From assembly GCF_964033635.1 (NCBI RefSeq), contig NZ_OZ035533.1, positions 1,240,001 to 1,304,000 on the forward strand: a DNA stretch of 64,000 nucleotides, given 5' to 3'. Numbering within the stretch: position 1 is the stretch's first letter; each line of letters starts with the position of its first letter. Both the position numbers and the translations under genes were made by a program. Below the pieces are notes generated by a model, which ran no database searches, was not told the origin of the DNA, and saw nothing but the letters and a program-made list of their open reading frames with translations. The stretch comes from Chitinophaga sp. MM2321. GTDB lineage: Bacteria > Bacteroidota > Bacteroidia > Chitinophagales > Chitinophagaceae. Positions 18,644 through 28,812 of the stretch are shown one piece after another.

Positions 18644-21600
18644 ATGGGAAAAAGAACTACCCAAATAGTTTCTTGTTTAAGCTCCGGGTGTATTCACCGC
18701 ATGTTCGCCTGGAACAAGCACTATTATCTCTCTCTATTGCTGTTATTATTTTCTTTTAGTACAATGGCTCAAACAACTGTTACCGGAACGGTTTCAGATC
18801 CCGCGGGAGAAAAACTGGTAGGCGTAACCGTTAAAGTAAAAGGATCCAATCAGGGCGTCACTACCGGAAGCAACGGAGCTTTCACCCTGAGTACTCCCGC
18901 TGATGCGGTACTCGTGGTATCCTATATCGGTTTTCAGACACAGGAAGTACCCGTGAGTGGTCAGAGCAAATTAAATATCACCCTGCAAACCGCTGCTTCA
19001 GGATTGAATGAAGTACTGGTAATAGGATTTGGTAAACAATCAAGAGATCTGGTAACCAGCTCGATTTCAAAACTGGATAAAGCTGTACTGGAAAATGTAC
19101 CTTATTCCAACGTGGCCTCTGCACTGGAAGGAACCATCGCCGGTGTACGTGTACAAAGTACTTCCGGACAACCGGGCGCTGCTCCCCGGGTGATCGTTCG
19201 TGGTGGAACATCCATCAATAACCCCGATGGCTCTGCACCTTTATATATTGTGGATGGTGTTACAAGAACAGACATGAATGGCCTGAGCGGCGATGATATT
19301 GAATCTATCCAGGTATTGAAAGATGCGGCTTCCACCGCTATTTATGGCGCCCGTGGTTCCAACGGTGTAGTAGTGGTAACCACAAAATCCGGCAAGGCCG
19401 GCCGCACACAGGTATCCTATAACTATAACCTTACTTTTTCCAATATCGCCAAGAAGTATGACTTCGTTTCTGCCAGGGATTTTATTAACTATATGCGATT
19501 AGGAAATGCGGCGGAAGGAAAGACAATAGCAGATCAACACATTGAAGGACCAGCCAATACCGCAAATGACCTTACCAATCAAACTGCTTTTACGCCCCAA
19601 TATCTGACCCCTGAAAATGAATACAAACTGAATGAAGGCTGGGAGAGTATGCCGGATCCTTTAGATCCATCTAAAACCATTATTTTTAAAAACACCGATT
19701 TCCAGGATGTATTGTTCAGAACCGGCGTTACCCACAATCATAACATCGCTGTTTCCGGTGGTACAGAAAAGGCCACTTTTAACCTGGGCGTAGGATATCT
19801 TACCGATAAAGGGATTGCTTTAACTTCCAAATTCAACCGTCTTTCCCTGAACTTTAACGGCGACCTGAAAGTAAGGGATAACCTGAAATTCTTTGCACGC
19901 CTGATGTATACCAACACAGACAGCAAAGATGTATTTGGTAGTGTGAACAACATGTTCGGAAGATCTATTGCTACACCACCTACCACCAAATATGCATTTG
20001 AAGATGGCTCACTGGCCCCGGGCCAGAACAGCTCAATAGGTAATCCTGCTTATTATTCGAGTACACAGGATGTTAAAAATATCATTGATTACTTCACCAT
20101 AGTAGTGGGTGGTCGCTGGGATCTATTACCCGGCCTGGCATTCGAACCACAGGTGTCCCTGTATAAAGTATCCGGTTACAACCGCTTATTTCAACAGGCA
20201 TATTATAACGGGGTTTCTTCTTACGTAGATTCCCGCGCTGCCAATGCAGGCTACAATGATAACCTCAACAAACAGGTGAATGCTGTATTTTCTTATAACA
20301 AATCATTGCTCAACGGTCATAATATAGACGCCACCGCAGGGTTTTCCTACCTGGGTACCAGGGTGAGCAACTTAGCGGCCAATGGACGCGGAGCCGCCAC
20401 AGATCTGATTCCTACATTGAATGCTTCTGCTGAACCTGTATCTGTTAGTGGCGCTGAAACTGAATTGGTCACCGAAGGATATTTCGCCAGGGTGAACTAT
20501 AATTTCCAACAAAGATACCTGGTATCGCTTAGCAGTCGTTATGACGGTGCTTCCAACCTGGGCGACAATCAGAAGTGGGGCTTGTTTCCCGGTATTTCTG
20601 TAGGATGGAATATGCATAAGGAAAACTTCTGGAAGACCCTTCCCGAAGACCTGTTTCAATTGAAGTTGAGAGCAAGCTACGGGGTGAATGGTAATATCAG
20701 CGGACTAGGACCCTACCAGGCGCAAGGCCAATATAGCGTGGGTTCCCGCTATGCCGGTAATGCAGCGGTGCAGAACACCGTTGTGTCCAATTCCGGACTG
20801 GCATGGGAACAATCCAAAACTTTTGATGCAGGGTTTGACCTGGGTGTTTTTAACAGGAGAGTCAATGTAATGTTTGATTATTATAATCGCATCACCGAGA
20901 ACCTGTTAACCAACTTTTCTTTGCCACATTCAACAGGTTTTGCAAGTGTGCTGACGAACCTGGGATCGCTGCAAAACAGGGGGATAGAAATTGAAGTCAC
21001 TGCGCAGGTGTTACCTGCTGCAAGCGCCCTTCAATGGAATGCATCATTGAATGTAGCCAAAGTGAAAACCACCATACTTAAACTTCCTGAAAATGGTACG
21101 GAGAATAACCGGATAGGCGGTGTGTATGTATGGGATCCGAAAATCGGTGATTACGCCTGGAAAGGCGGTTTGCAGGAAGGCGGTGCAATAGGCGATTTAT
21201 ATGCCTATAAGCAAATGAGTATCTATGCTACCGACAAAGAAGCTGCAACAGCACCATGGGATGTTATCATGACCAGAGCAGATAAATCCAAATCTGGTGG
21301 CGATGTAAACTGGCTGGATGGCGATAGGAATGATACCATTGATACCCGCGACCGCTTTTACATGGGTAACATATATCCTACCTGGACCGGTGGTATCTCC
21401 AACACTTTCAGTTATAAGAACTTTAGTCTTTCTGTACGCCTGGACTATGCTTCCGGTCATACGATCTACAACTACACAGGCGCTACGAGTGTAGGCCAGT
21501 TCCAGGGATCCAACAACCTGTCAACAGAAGTTTTAAGTTCCTGGAAAGAGCAGGGCGATATCACAGATGTTCCCAAATTTTATTGGGCAGACCAGCAATG

Positions 21601-21862
21601 GCATAATAACTTATACAGGGGCAATTCCCGGTATTATGAGAAAGGGGATTTCCTGGCTGTCAGGGAAGTATCACTCTCCTATAGTTTTCCACAACAAATG
21701 CTGAGACGGATGAAACTGGCTAATCTGAGATGTTATGTGTCGGGCCATAACCTGCACTACTTCACAAATTATACGGGCCTGAATCCGGAAGAAGGTGGAA
21801 CCGACAATGGTAGATATCCACTGCCCCGCAATATTATTTTCGGACTAAACGTGACCCTTTAA
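18644..21862 (+). CDS. SusC/RagA TonB-linked transporter without STN domain
   Basis: A 1072-residue transporter with a signal peptide ending STMAQ. It goes straight into the carboxypeptidase-D-like domain (TTVTGTVSDPAGEKLVGVTV) and then the SusC plug (NEVLVIGFGKQSRDLVTSSI; LYIVDGVTR; SIQVLKDAASTAIYGARGSN); the barrel ends IIFGLNVTL. It has no STN signalling domain, and no FecI/FecR genes are nearby, which fits control by the divergent FadR-type regulator. The ATG at 18644 is preferred, giving MGKRTTQ; an in-frame ATG at 18605 would add 13 residues. It heads a long co-oriented cluster and pairs with SusD 21 bp downstream. Confidence 0.93.
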   Translation: MGKRTTQIVSCLSSGCIHRMFAWNKHYYLSLLLLLFSFSTMAQTTVTGTVSDPAGEKLVGVTVKVKGSNQGVTTGSNGAFTLSTPADAVLVVSYIGFQTQEVPVSGQSKLNITLQTAASGLNEVLVIGFGKQSRDLVTSSISKLDKAVLENVPYSNVASALEGTIAGVRVQSTSGQPGAAPRVIVRGGTSINNPDGSAPLYIVDGVTRTDMNGLSGDDIESIQVLKDAASTAIYGARGSNGVVVVTTKSGKAGRTQVSYNYNLTFSNIAKKYDFVSARDFINYMRLGNAAEGKTIADQHIEGPANTANDLTNQTAFTPQYLTPENEYKLNEGWESMPDPLDPSKTIIFKNTDFQDVLFRTGVTHNHNIAVSGGTEKATFNLGVGYLTDKGIALTSKFNRLSLNFNGDLKVRDNLKFFARLMYTNTDSKDVFGSVNNMFGRSIATPPTTKYAFEDGSLAPGQNSSIGNPAYYSSTQDVKNIIDYFTIVVGGRWDLLPGLAFEPQVSLYKVSGYNRLFQQAYYNGVSSYVDSRAANAGYNDNLNKQVNAVFSYNKSLLNGHNIDATAGFSYLGTRVSNLAANGRGAATDLIPTLNASAEPVSVSGAETELVTEGYFARVNYNFQQRYLVSLSSRYDGASNLGDNQKWGLFPGISVGWNMHKENFWKTLPEDLFQLKLRASYGVNGNISGLGPYQAQGQYSVGSRYAGNAAVQNTVVSNSGLAWEQSKTFDAGFDLGVFNRRVNVMFDYYNRITENLLTNFSLPHSTGFASVLTNLGSLQNRGIEIEVTAQVLPAASALQWNASLNVAKVKTTILKLPENGTENNRIGGVYVWDPKIGDYAWKGGLQEGGAIGDLYAYKQMSIYATDKEAATAPWDVIMTRADKSKSGGDVNWLDGDRNDTIDTRDRFYMGNIYPTWTGGISNTFSYKNFSLSVRLDYASGHTIYNYTGATSVGQFQGSNNLSTEVLSSWKEQGDITDVPKFYWADQQWHNNLYRGNSRYYEKGDFLAVREVSLSYSFPQQMLRRMKLANLRCYVSGHNLHYFTNYTGLNPEEGGTDNGRYPLPRNIIFGLNVTL

Positions 21863-21883
21863 CCTGATCATAAATTTTGTATA

Positions 21884-23392
21884 ATGATGAAGAAGATAAA
21901 TCAACTATCGATAAGTCTGGTGATGGTGCTTTTAATCTCATCCTGTACCAGGGATCTCAGGTTGAGTCCAATAAGCCAGATCTCAAACGCTTCTTTCTGG
22001 AAAACAGAAGAAGATGCCAAAGGTGGCTTATATGGTATGTATGTTAAATTAAGAGACGAAACAGCCATGAATTTTTACTTCTGGGGCGAAGCCAGAAGCG
22101 AAATAATGGGGCCCGCAGTAGGCGGTACCGCCGGCTATGAAGTTTATTATAATAACACCCTCAACGCTGTGAATGTGGCTACCCTCTACGGTGGTATATC
22201 ACCGACCTGGCTTGGATTGTATACTTTGGTGCACGACGCAAACCTGATCCTTAAATATGTTCCCGGGATTAATTTCAAATCGGAGGCAGATCAAAACAAT
22301 ATCCTGGCGCAAGCCTATGCTATGCGTGCCTTTGCTTATTTTGTAATGGCCAGAACCTGGGGCGGTGTTCCGCTGGTAACCGAACCTACTGAAGGGTATA
22401 GCCCAACAACCACACAAAAACCAAAAGCAACGGTAGAAGAAATATTTGCCTTTATTAAACAGGATCTGGAAGCAGCCATCAAATTGTATCCGAATGCTAA
22501 TTATCAAACCGGCAGGTATTTATGGACATTGCCTGCAACGAATGCCCTGAAAGCGGATGTGTATTTATGGACCGGCAAAAGATTGGGAGGTGGAAATACA
22601 GATTTTACAGCTGCATTAAATGCGCTGAATGAAGTAGAAAAAAGTGATGTAGCCTTGTTACCAAAATTTGTAGATGTTTTTGATTATACAAATAAGGGGA
22701 ATAAGGAAGTCATCATGGCAGTGCGGTTTCAGGAGCTGGAATCACAACAGACCGTGTATAATACCATGTTCTCCAATAAAATGCCTGCTAACATTACGGA
22801 TGCGTCCAAAGCTGCGTTGGGTGGGGTAGGACTTACCGCTTTCTCTGATTTTTGGTGGATGCCTACCGCTTTGTTACGCAACCAGTTTTCTACGGATGAT
22901 CAGCGTAAAGCCGCTTCTTATGTGGACATCTACACGAAGGAGCCCGGCGGCGGGCCCGACAAGTATGGATACTCTGTGCAGTTCAAACACAAGGGAGTTA
23001 TCAGTGGTGGGGTAAGAGCTTTTTATGATGACTACATATTGTATCGCTATGCGGATATATTATTGATGAAGGCTGAAGCCAAAAATGCATTGAACCAGGA
23101 CCCTTCCACCGAGATCAATAAAGTGAGAGCCAGGGCATATGGATCAAATATGTCCGGTCACACTTTTGTAGGTGGGTCCCCGGCAGATAATGATGCAGCC
23201 ATTCTGAAAGAAAGATTGCTGGAACTGGCATTCGAAGGTAAACGCTGGTGGGATCTGATCCGGTTTGATAAAGCCTTCGACCTGGTGCCTTCACTACAGG
23301 GGAAATCAGCACAGAAGTATCTCATGCTGTTTCCGATTTCTGAAGCTACTTTAAGTCTCGATCCCAAAGTGAAGCAAAATGATGGCTACTGA
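21884..23392 (+). CDS. SusD/RagB-like lipoprotein
   Basis: A 502-residue lipoprotein with lipobox VLLISSC (Cys about residue 21). SusD signs are ISNASFWKTEEDAKGGLYGM, AQAYAMRAFAYFVMARTWGG followed by VPLVTEP, the repeat-like helix LYRYADILLMKAEAKNALNQ, LKERLLELAFEGKRWWDLIR and the final LSLDPKVKQNDGY. It should present the locus 2 ligand to the SusC barrel encoded immediately upstream. Confidence 0.94.
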   Translation: MMKKINQLSISLVMVLLISSCTRDLRLSPISQISNASFWKTEEDAKGGLYGMYVKLRDETAMNFYFWGEARSEIMGPAVGGTAGYEVYYNNTLNAVNVATLYGGISPTWLGLYTLVHDANLILKYVPGINFKSEADQNNILAQAYAMRAFAYFVMARTWGGVPLVTEPTEGYSPTTTQKPKATVEEIFAFIKQDLEAAIKLYPNANYQTGRYLWTLPATNALKADVYLWTGKRLGGGNTDFTAALNALNEVEKSDVALLPKFVDVFDYTNKGNKEVIMAVRFQELESQQTVYNTMFSNKMPANITDASKAALGGVGLTAFSDFWWMPTALLRNQFSTDDQRKAASYVDIYTKEPGGGPDKYGYSVQFKHKGVISGGVRAFYDDYILYRYADILLMKAEAKNALNQDPSTEINKVRARAYGSNMSGHTFVGGSPADNDAAILKERLLELAFEGKRWWDLIRFDKAFDLVPSLQGKSAQKYLMLFPISEATLSLDPKVKQNDGY

Positions 23393-23480
23393 TAACGGTG
23401 TAGCATATACGTAAAGATTATTAACTGTATTCTGATACAAAATGTCCCGGAGGACAATTAATCACTTAAATGCAATCAGT

Positions 23481-24653
23481 ATGAATTTTAGAATCTCATT
23501 AATGCTGCTATTTGTTCTTGCCATTTGTGGGTGCAAAGAAGTAGCAAAGGAAAAAGTTGCCGGTGAAAAAAGTACGGGTGAAGGTACGATCACCTCAACA
23601 GGTTATTGGATACCGGAGCATGTGGAAGAAATAAAAGACATGAAAGGCTGGGGACCTTATGTCCGTCTGGAAGATGGAAACCTGTTGACTGTAAATGCTA
23701 ACAAAAGCATGATCAGCAAGGATGAAGGGAAAACATGGACAGAAGAACATGCCATTTTCACAGACAGCACTAAATACAGTATTGGATCACCGGTAATGAT
23801 CCGGACCACCAAGAACATTATTATCCTTGCTTTCTCAAATGGCGCCGAAATGGCTAACTGGAACTGGAACAATACCACGCATGACTCGCCCGGCGCTACA
23901 TTGCCTACTTACGTGGTGCGCAGCCTGGACGGTGGTAAAACGTGGCAGGATTTGCAGAAACTTCATTCCGAATGGACGGGTATGATTAGGGATATTATAG
24001 AAACGAAAGATGGAAGTGTTGTATTCACTTCTATGAAGATGCTGCATAACCCGGGCCGCCACACGGTGATGACCTATACCTCCAGTAATGGCGGCGTAAA
24101 ATGGGTACCCAGCAATATCATTGATCTGGGTGGCATCGGTAATCACAGCGGTGTAATGGAATCTACATTGGTACAATTGAAAGACGGCACTCTCTGGATG
24201 ATTCTGCGCACCAACTGGGGCAACTTCTGGCAGGCATTTTCCAATGATGAAGGCTGGACCTGGAAAGAATTTGCTCCTACAAATATTGATGCCAGCTCAT
24301 CTCCCGGCATTATTCACCGGCTCAACAGTGGCCGCCTGGTATTTATATGGAATCGCCTCTATCCGGAAGGTAAAAAAGAATATACGATGAGACCGGGTGA
24401 TAATAATCTCGCAGAAGTGCCTGCCAGCTGGCAACGGGAAGAAGTATCCATGATGCTGTCTGATGATGACGGTAATACCTGGACCAAACCGGTAGTCATT
24501 GCCAAGGCTCACGCGGATAAAAAGAAATGGATGTCTTACCCCTACATTTTTGAAGTGAAACCCGGAGAACTGTGGATCACTATGCTGCAGTGTGACCTGA
24601 GAATAAAACTGAATGAAAAGGATTTTGTAACCGCACAAACAGGTACTAAATAA
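23481..24653 (+). CDS. Sialidase-fold (BNR/Asp-box) lipoprotein
   Basis: A 390-residue lipoprotein (signal MNFRISLMLLFVLAICGC, Cys18) with a six-bladed sialidase-type propeller. Asp-box motifs SxDxGxTW are SKDEGKTW (79-86), SLDGGKTW (about 148-155), SSNGGVKW, SNDEGWTW and SDDDGNTW. Exo-alpha-sialidases release terminal sialic acids, but the fold also serves other glycan and uronate enzymes, and I cannot confirm the arginine triad. The ATG at 23481 gives a proper lipoprotein signal; an in-frame ATG at 23442 adds 13 residues. It is the first gene after the locus 2 SusC/SusD pair, and a second, different member of the family lies at 28813. Confidence 0.85.
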   Translation: MNFRISLMLLFVLAICGCKEVAKEKVAGEKSTGEGTITSTGYWIPEHVEEIKDMKGWGPYVRLEDGNLLTVNANKSMISKDEGKTWTEEHAIFTDSTKYSIGSPVMIRTTKNIIILAFSNGAEMANWNWNNTTHDSPGATLPTYVVRSLDGGKTWQDLQKLHSEWTGMIRDIIETKDGSVVFTSMKMLHNPGRHTVMTYTSSNGGVKWVPSNIIDLGGIGNHSGVMESTLVQLKDGTLWMILRTNWGNFWQAFSNDEGWTWKEFAPTNIDASSSPGIIHRLNSGRLVFIWNRLYPEGKKEYTMRPGDNNLAEVPASWQREEVSMMLSDDDGNTWTKPVVIAKAHADKKKWMSYPYIFEVKPGELWITMLQCDLRIKLNEKDFVTAQTGTK

Positions 24654-24763
24654 AAGGGAATATCATGGCTGGAAAATATAAACTCAACACGGCATATACA
24701 TGTATGCGGATCATTCATAAAAGTAGAACGGTGAAACAAACTGAATGGGATTGTTCAAATGTG

Positions 24764-27610
24764 ATGCATATGCAGGTCGGTAGGAGCACATCTTCCTATT
24801 GTAAATTACTGCTGGGTGGTTTTTGTTTTCTGGCCATGACCTTTCTTTCCAACAGGGTGTTGGCACAAACCTGGACACAGGATTCCTATGCCGGTTTTTC
24901 TGCCGGATCAACAGATGCAGCAGGGCAGAACCTGTACATAACAAAACAAGGAGATATCCGGAACATTCACCGCTTCGACCTCAATACGGATGGTTATATT
25001 GATCTGTTGTTCAATAGCACCCATAACTATGACTACTACGTTCCGGCCACTTTAATGAGCATGTCGAAAGACAGGAATATCCAGGTAGGAGACCTGGCGG
25101 TAGACGGAAGTATTTCAGTAGAAATCGCTGATCTGAACCGTGATGGATATCCTGATATGGTGTTCTGTCCCAATTCAAATGGGTTGCAGAGTGACCGCCG
25201 TTTCTTAACCATTATATGGGGCGCTGCTGATGGCTGGTCATCCGCCAGAAGCAACGGCCTCTTGCCGGTGAATGGCGCAAAATCAGTAGTGGTAGCGGAT
25301 CTTAATCAGGACAGCTGGCCTGATATTGTTACGCTTAATTCAGCATCCTGGATGCCCAATCAGCCGGAAGGAAATGTGATCCGCATTTATTGGGGTAGCC
25401 CCAAAGGATATATGCTCACCCGTTATAAAGATGTGGGCGTAGATAAAGGTACGAGCCTGGCCGCCGGCGATTTCGATGCCAATGGATTTGCTGACGTAGC
25501 GGTACTGGCGGATGATGTACTTAAAGTGCTTTGGTCTGCCAAAGCAGGTGAAGAAGAACTAAAGACAACTGCCATGCAGGATCAGCTGAATAGTTCCGGC
25601 ATTAAATTACCGGAAGCAGATAACCTTTGCCTCACCGCTGCTGATACGGATGGTGATGGCGTTTCGGATCTGATTATCGGCACAGCAAAAAAGATTCATA
25701 TCATCGGGTCTGGTAAAAACAAGACCTGGAAAAATATTAAGACGGTCGCTATGCCTGTGAATGCCTCCTCCATCACAGCAGGTGATCTGGATCATGATGG
25801 CAGCCCTGATTTAGTTATTTCCTCCTCACTGCTCAACCCACAGGGTGGTGCAGGCATGGGTGAAAGTAAAACAGTGAAGAGCAACAGTATTGTTATGTGG
25901 GGTAATAAGGGGGAATTTTCAGCTTCCGGTACAACGGAACTGGATGCGCCCTATGCGGTATCTACTGCTATCGCAGACCTGGACAACGATGGCCAGCTGG
26001 ATATTATCTGTGCAGTAGAACATGGCGAAACAACTTATGCGGCCACATCACCCATCTTTTTGGGTAAAGGGAACCGGACATTTGAACAGGATAAATCCGG
26101 TATTCAAACAAAAGGCGCTTATAAAATAGGCATCATCCCTGCAAATAATAAACTGGAAAATAAGTCCGTACATGCGGTTATCTGTAACCGCATGGTAGGT
26201 AATTTATATGAGAACGTACCGCTTTATCTCTATTGGGGCGGCGCAAATGGATTCAGTACAGACCGCCGTACAGATATTCCTTTCACCAGCGGTTACCACT
26301 CTCTTGCAGCCGACTTTAACATGGATGGATATCCGGACCTGGTATCTATGAATTCCATGCATGGCGGCGGCGAGATGGACCCGTCTGCCGGCGCCAATAT
26401 TTTCTGGGGAGGAAAGGATGGATATGATTTTAAAAACAAGCACACCGTACTGAAAGAGGCAAATGCGGCTAACGGCAATGTTGCGGACCTGAACAAGGAT
26501 GGATACCTGGATCTCGTGATCGGATTTTTTGATAAAATGGATGGCAGTACAACGGATCTTGTTATCTACTATGGTTCCAAAGACGGGCTGGAAACAAAGA
26601 ACCGCGTTGCTATCAGCAGTGAGGGCAGGTCTACCAGTCCAACCATCGGCGACTACAATAAGGACGGCTGGCTGGATATTGCCGTAGCTTCCTATAGCAA
26701 AGATCTGTTGCGCATTTTTTACGGTGGTCCAAAAGGATTTGATGCCGGTCATCAGAAAACAGTGGATGTACCATCTATCATAGACCTGGAAACAGCTGAT
26801 CTGAATAATGATGGGTGGCTGGATATCATCGCATGCAGCTACAACGATAGAGTGAATAAACATCACGATACCGGGCTTGAAATTTTATGGGGCAGTGCGG
26901 ATGGTTTTAATTCATCAAATGCACAATGGTTGCCCAGCTTCACACCATTGGGTCCTGTAGCAGCTGATTTTGATAACGATGGTTACCTGGATCTCTTTTG
27001 CCCCGCTTACCTCGGAGATGTAACACGGGAAGATCTGCCCATGAACCTCTATTGGGGCGGTCCCAACGGATTTGACCCCGGCCGCAAAACCGTACTCTTT
27101 GCCAATTCTGGTGCGGATGCCTTGGCAGCCGATTTCAACAAGGATGGCAAAATGGATCTGTTAATTGCCAGTCATACCTCCAACGGCTTTCATAGTAAAG
27201 GCATGGCAAAATTATACTATAACGACGGACAACGCTTCACCAGCCAGTCCATGAAGGTAGACGATATCCCTTCTCCGGGTTGCCACTGGATGTGGAATGT
27301 GGACATGGGGCATGTTTATAACCGGAAATTTGAACAATCTTATACCTCTGCTGTCTTTAACTGGAAACGGAACAATAGTGAAGGGAAAATTGATTACAAA
27401 GCGGATATACCTGCCGGTACAAAACTTGTTTTTGCAGTAAGAAGTGCGGATACTAAAGCCACCCTTGACACAAAAGCTTGGCAGCAGGTAGAATCGGATC
27501 AGTTTAAGGTAGAAAAAGCGCATCGTTTTCTTCAATATAAAGTCAACTTTATTTCTGATAACGGAGATCGTTATCCGGTGTTGGATAGAGTTTCGGTCAC
27601 ACTTAAATAA
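24764..27610 (+). CDS. Secreted FG-GAP/VCBS-repeat protein
   Basis: A 948-residue exported protein made almost wholly of FG-GAP/VCBS propeller repeats. I count thirteen calcium-loop motifs of the type DxDxDGxxD, for example DLNRDGYPD, DLNQDSWPD, DTDGDGVSD, DLDHDGSPD, DFNMDGYPD, DYNKDGWLD and DFNKDGKMD, enough for two seven-bladed propellers. A C-terminal ~100-residue beta-rich tail ends LDRVSVTLK. Such proteins bind glycans or act as scaffolds, and some related lyases use this fold. The ATG at 24764 gives a signal peptide ending RVLAQ. The frame is open to an ATG at 24665, preceded by AAGGGA, which would add 33 unusual residues and cannot be excluded. Confidence 0.82.
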   Translation: MHMQVGRSTSSYCKLLLGGFCFLAMTFLSNRVLAQTWTQDSYAGFSAGSTDAAGQNLYITKQGDIRNIHRFDLNTDGYIDLLFNSTHNYDYYVPATLMSMSKDRNIQVGDLAVDGSISVEIADLNRDGYPDMVFCPNSNGLQSDRRFLTIIWGAADGWSSARSNGLLPVNGAKSVVVADLNQDSWPDIVTLNSASWMPNQPEGNVIRIYWGSPKGYMLTRYKDVGVDKGTSLAAGDFDANGFADVAVLADDVLKVLWSAKAGEEELKTTAMQDQLNSSGIKLPEADNLCLTAADTDGDGVSDLIIGTAKKIHIIGSGKNKTWKNIKTVAMPVNASSITAGDLDHDGSPDLVISSSLLNPQGGAGMGESKTVKSNSIVMWGNKGEFSASGTTELDAPYAVSTAIADLDNDGQLDIICAVEHGETTYAATSPIFLGKGNRTFEQDKSGIQTKGAYKIGIIPANNKLENKSVHAVICNRMVGNLYENVPLYLYWGGANGFSTDRRTDIPFTSGYHSLAADFNMDGYPDLVSMNSMHGGGEMDPSAGANIFWGGKDGYDFKNKHTVLKEANAANGNVADLNKDGYLDLVIGFFDKMDGSTTDLVIYYGSKDGLETKNRVAISSEGRSTSPTIGDYNKDGWLDIAVASYSKDLLRIFYGGPKGFDAGHQKTVDVPSIIDLETADLNNDGWLDIIACSYNDRVNKHHDTGLEILWGSADGFNSSNAQWLPSFTPLGPVAADFDNDGYLDLFCPAYLGDVTREDLPMNLYWGGPNGFDPGRKTVLFANSGADALAADFNKDGKMDLLIASHTSNGFHSKGMAKLYYNDGQRFTSQSMKVDDIPSPGCHWMWNVDMGHVYNRKFEQSYTSAVFNWKRNNSEGKIDYKADIPAGTKLVFAVRSADTKATLDTKAWQQVESDQFKVEKAHRFLQYKVNFISDNGDRYPVLDRVSVTLK

Positions 27611-27622
27611 ACGGATTACTAC

Positions 27623-28738
27623 ATGGTAGCAGACAAAAAAATGCAGACAGGCAGTAAACTGATAAGATCGCAGCTGGAGAGGATCCTGCCGGGTTTGTTA
27701 TTGTTTTTTTTACTATCCATATCGAATGTAATGGGACAAGATAAAATTGAATGGTCGGATTTACCTGCTCTTCCCGGAGAAACCGGTTGGGCGGGGATGT
27801 ATGCAGGCGTTAGTAACAACAGGTTGTTTTGTATGGGTGGCGCAAACTTCCCGGTGGCGCCGCCATGGGAAGGAGGAAAGAAAACATGGTACGACGATAT
27901 TTATATGCTGGAGAAAGGGAAACAGTGGATAAAGATAAAAGAGAAACTCCCGGTACCGTTGGGATACGGGACATCTGTTTCTTATAAACAACAACTGATC
28001 ATTGCAGGTGGAAATAATGCAGATAGCTATTCAGATAAAGTATACAGCTTTCAATGGAATGGTAAAGGATTGCAAACAACTGCATATCCCGACTTGCCGG
28101 TGCCACTGGCTAACATGTCGGGTGCCTTGCTACAGAACCTGTTCATTATTGCAGGCGGCAGTAGTGCGGCTACCGGAACAGCATTAAAAAAATGTTATGC
28201 CCTTGATCTTGAAAATATACAACAGGGATGGTTTGAATTTGATCCCTGGCCGGGACCTGAACGCTTATTGCCATTGGTTACTGCTTTTGATGGAAAATTT
28301 TACGTTTTCAGTGGTGAAAAGGTGGGCCTGAGTGCTGCGCAGGTTAAGTTCAGGGAAATTTTGCAGGATGCCTACCGGCTCACTCCTGTGAAGGTAAATG
28401 GTAAATGGTGCGGCAGCTGGGAAAAGCTGGCGCCTATGCCGGAAGGAATGTCTGCCGGCGCCAGTCCTGTTCCTGTCCTGAAAAGCGATCACTTCTTTTT
28501 CTGGGGTGGTGTAAACGCTTTAACGGCACTGAATACAGATCACAACAATGAGCACGCACTTTCCAAAAATACGTTTTTATACGATCCTGCTACTGATACC
28601 TGGAAATACCTGGGAGCAGAACAAAAGAGCAGATCCCGTGTAACCTTACCAACGGTACATTGGAATAACGAATGGGCATATATCAGTGGAGAAATTCGGG
28701 GAGGTGTAAGAATTAATACAATTGTTACAATTAAATAA
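27623..28738 (+). CDS. Kelch-type cyclically permuted mutarotase, N-acetylneuraminate epimerase (NanM)-like
   Basis: A 371-residue exported kelch propeller. The conserved opening WSDLPALPGETGWAGMYAGV, ANFPVAPPWEGGKKTWYDD and the repeats GYGTSVSYKQQLIIAGG and NLFIIAGGSS match the NanM/cyclically permuted mutarotase family. NanM converts alpha- to beta-anomers of N-acetylneuraminate in the periplasm before uptake. The signal peptide spans LPGLLLFFLLSISNVMGQ. An in-frame Met at residue 7 is an alternative start. Lying between two sialidase-fold genes and upstream of a DapA/NanA-type lyase, it is the strongest local hint that the locus handles a sialic-acid-like sugar. Confidence 0.85.
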   Translation: MVADKKMQTGSKLIRSQLERILPGLLLFFLLSISNVMGQDKIEWSDLPALPGETGWAGMYAGVSNNRLFCMGGANFPVAPPWEGGKKTWYDDIYMLEKGKQWIKIKEKLPVPLGYGTSVSYKQQLIIAGGNNADSYSDKVYSFQWNGKGLQTTAYPDLPVPLANMSGALLQNLFIIAGGSSAATGTALKKCYALDLENIQQGWFEFDPWPGPERLLPLVTAFDGKFYVFSGEKVGLSAAQVKFREILQDAYRLTPVKVNGKWCGSWEKLAPMPEGMSAGASPVPVLKSDHFFFWGGVNALTALNTDHNNEHALSKNTFLYDPATDTWKYLGAEQKSRSRVTLPTVHWNNEWAYISGEIRGGVRINTIVTIK

Positions 28739-28812
28739 AATCAATTAGCATGCGATACCAGAGAAACAAACGGCAGTATAGTGTAATAAATATTTTTTGC
28801 CCGGAGAGAAAG

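Noticed and set aside
24665..24763. 33-residue N-terminal extension of the VCBS protein
   Set aside because: The extension has no signal features and would bury the signal peptide, though AAGGGA before 24665 leaves some doubt.
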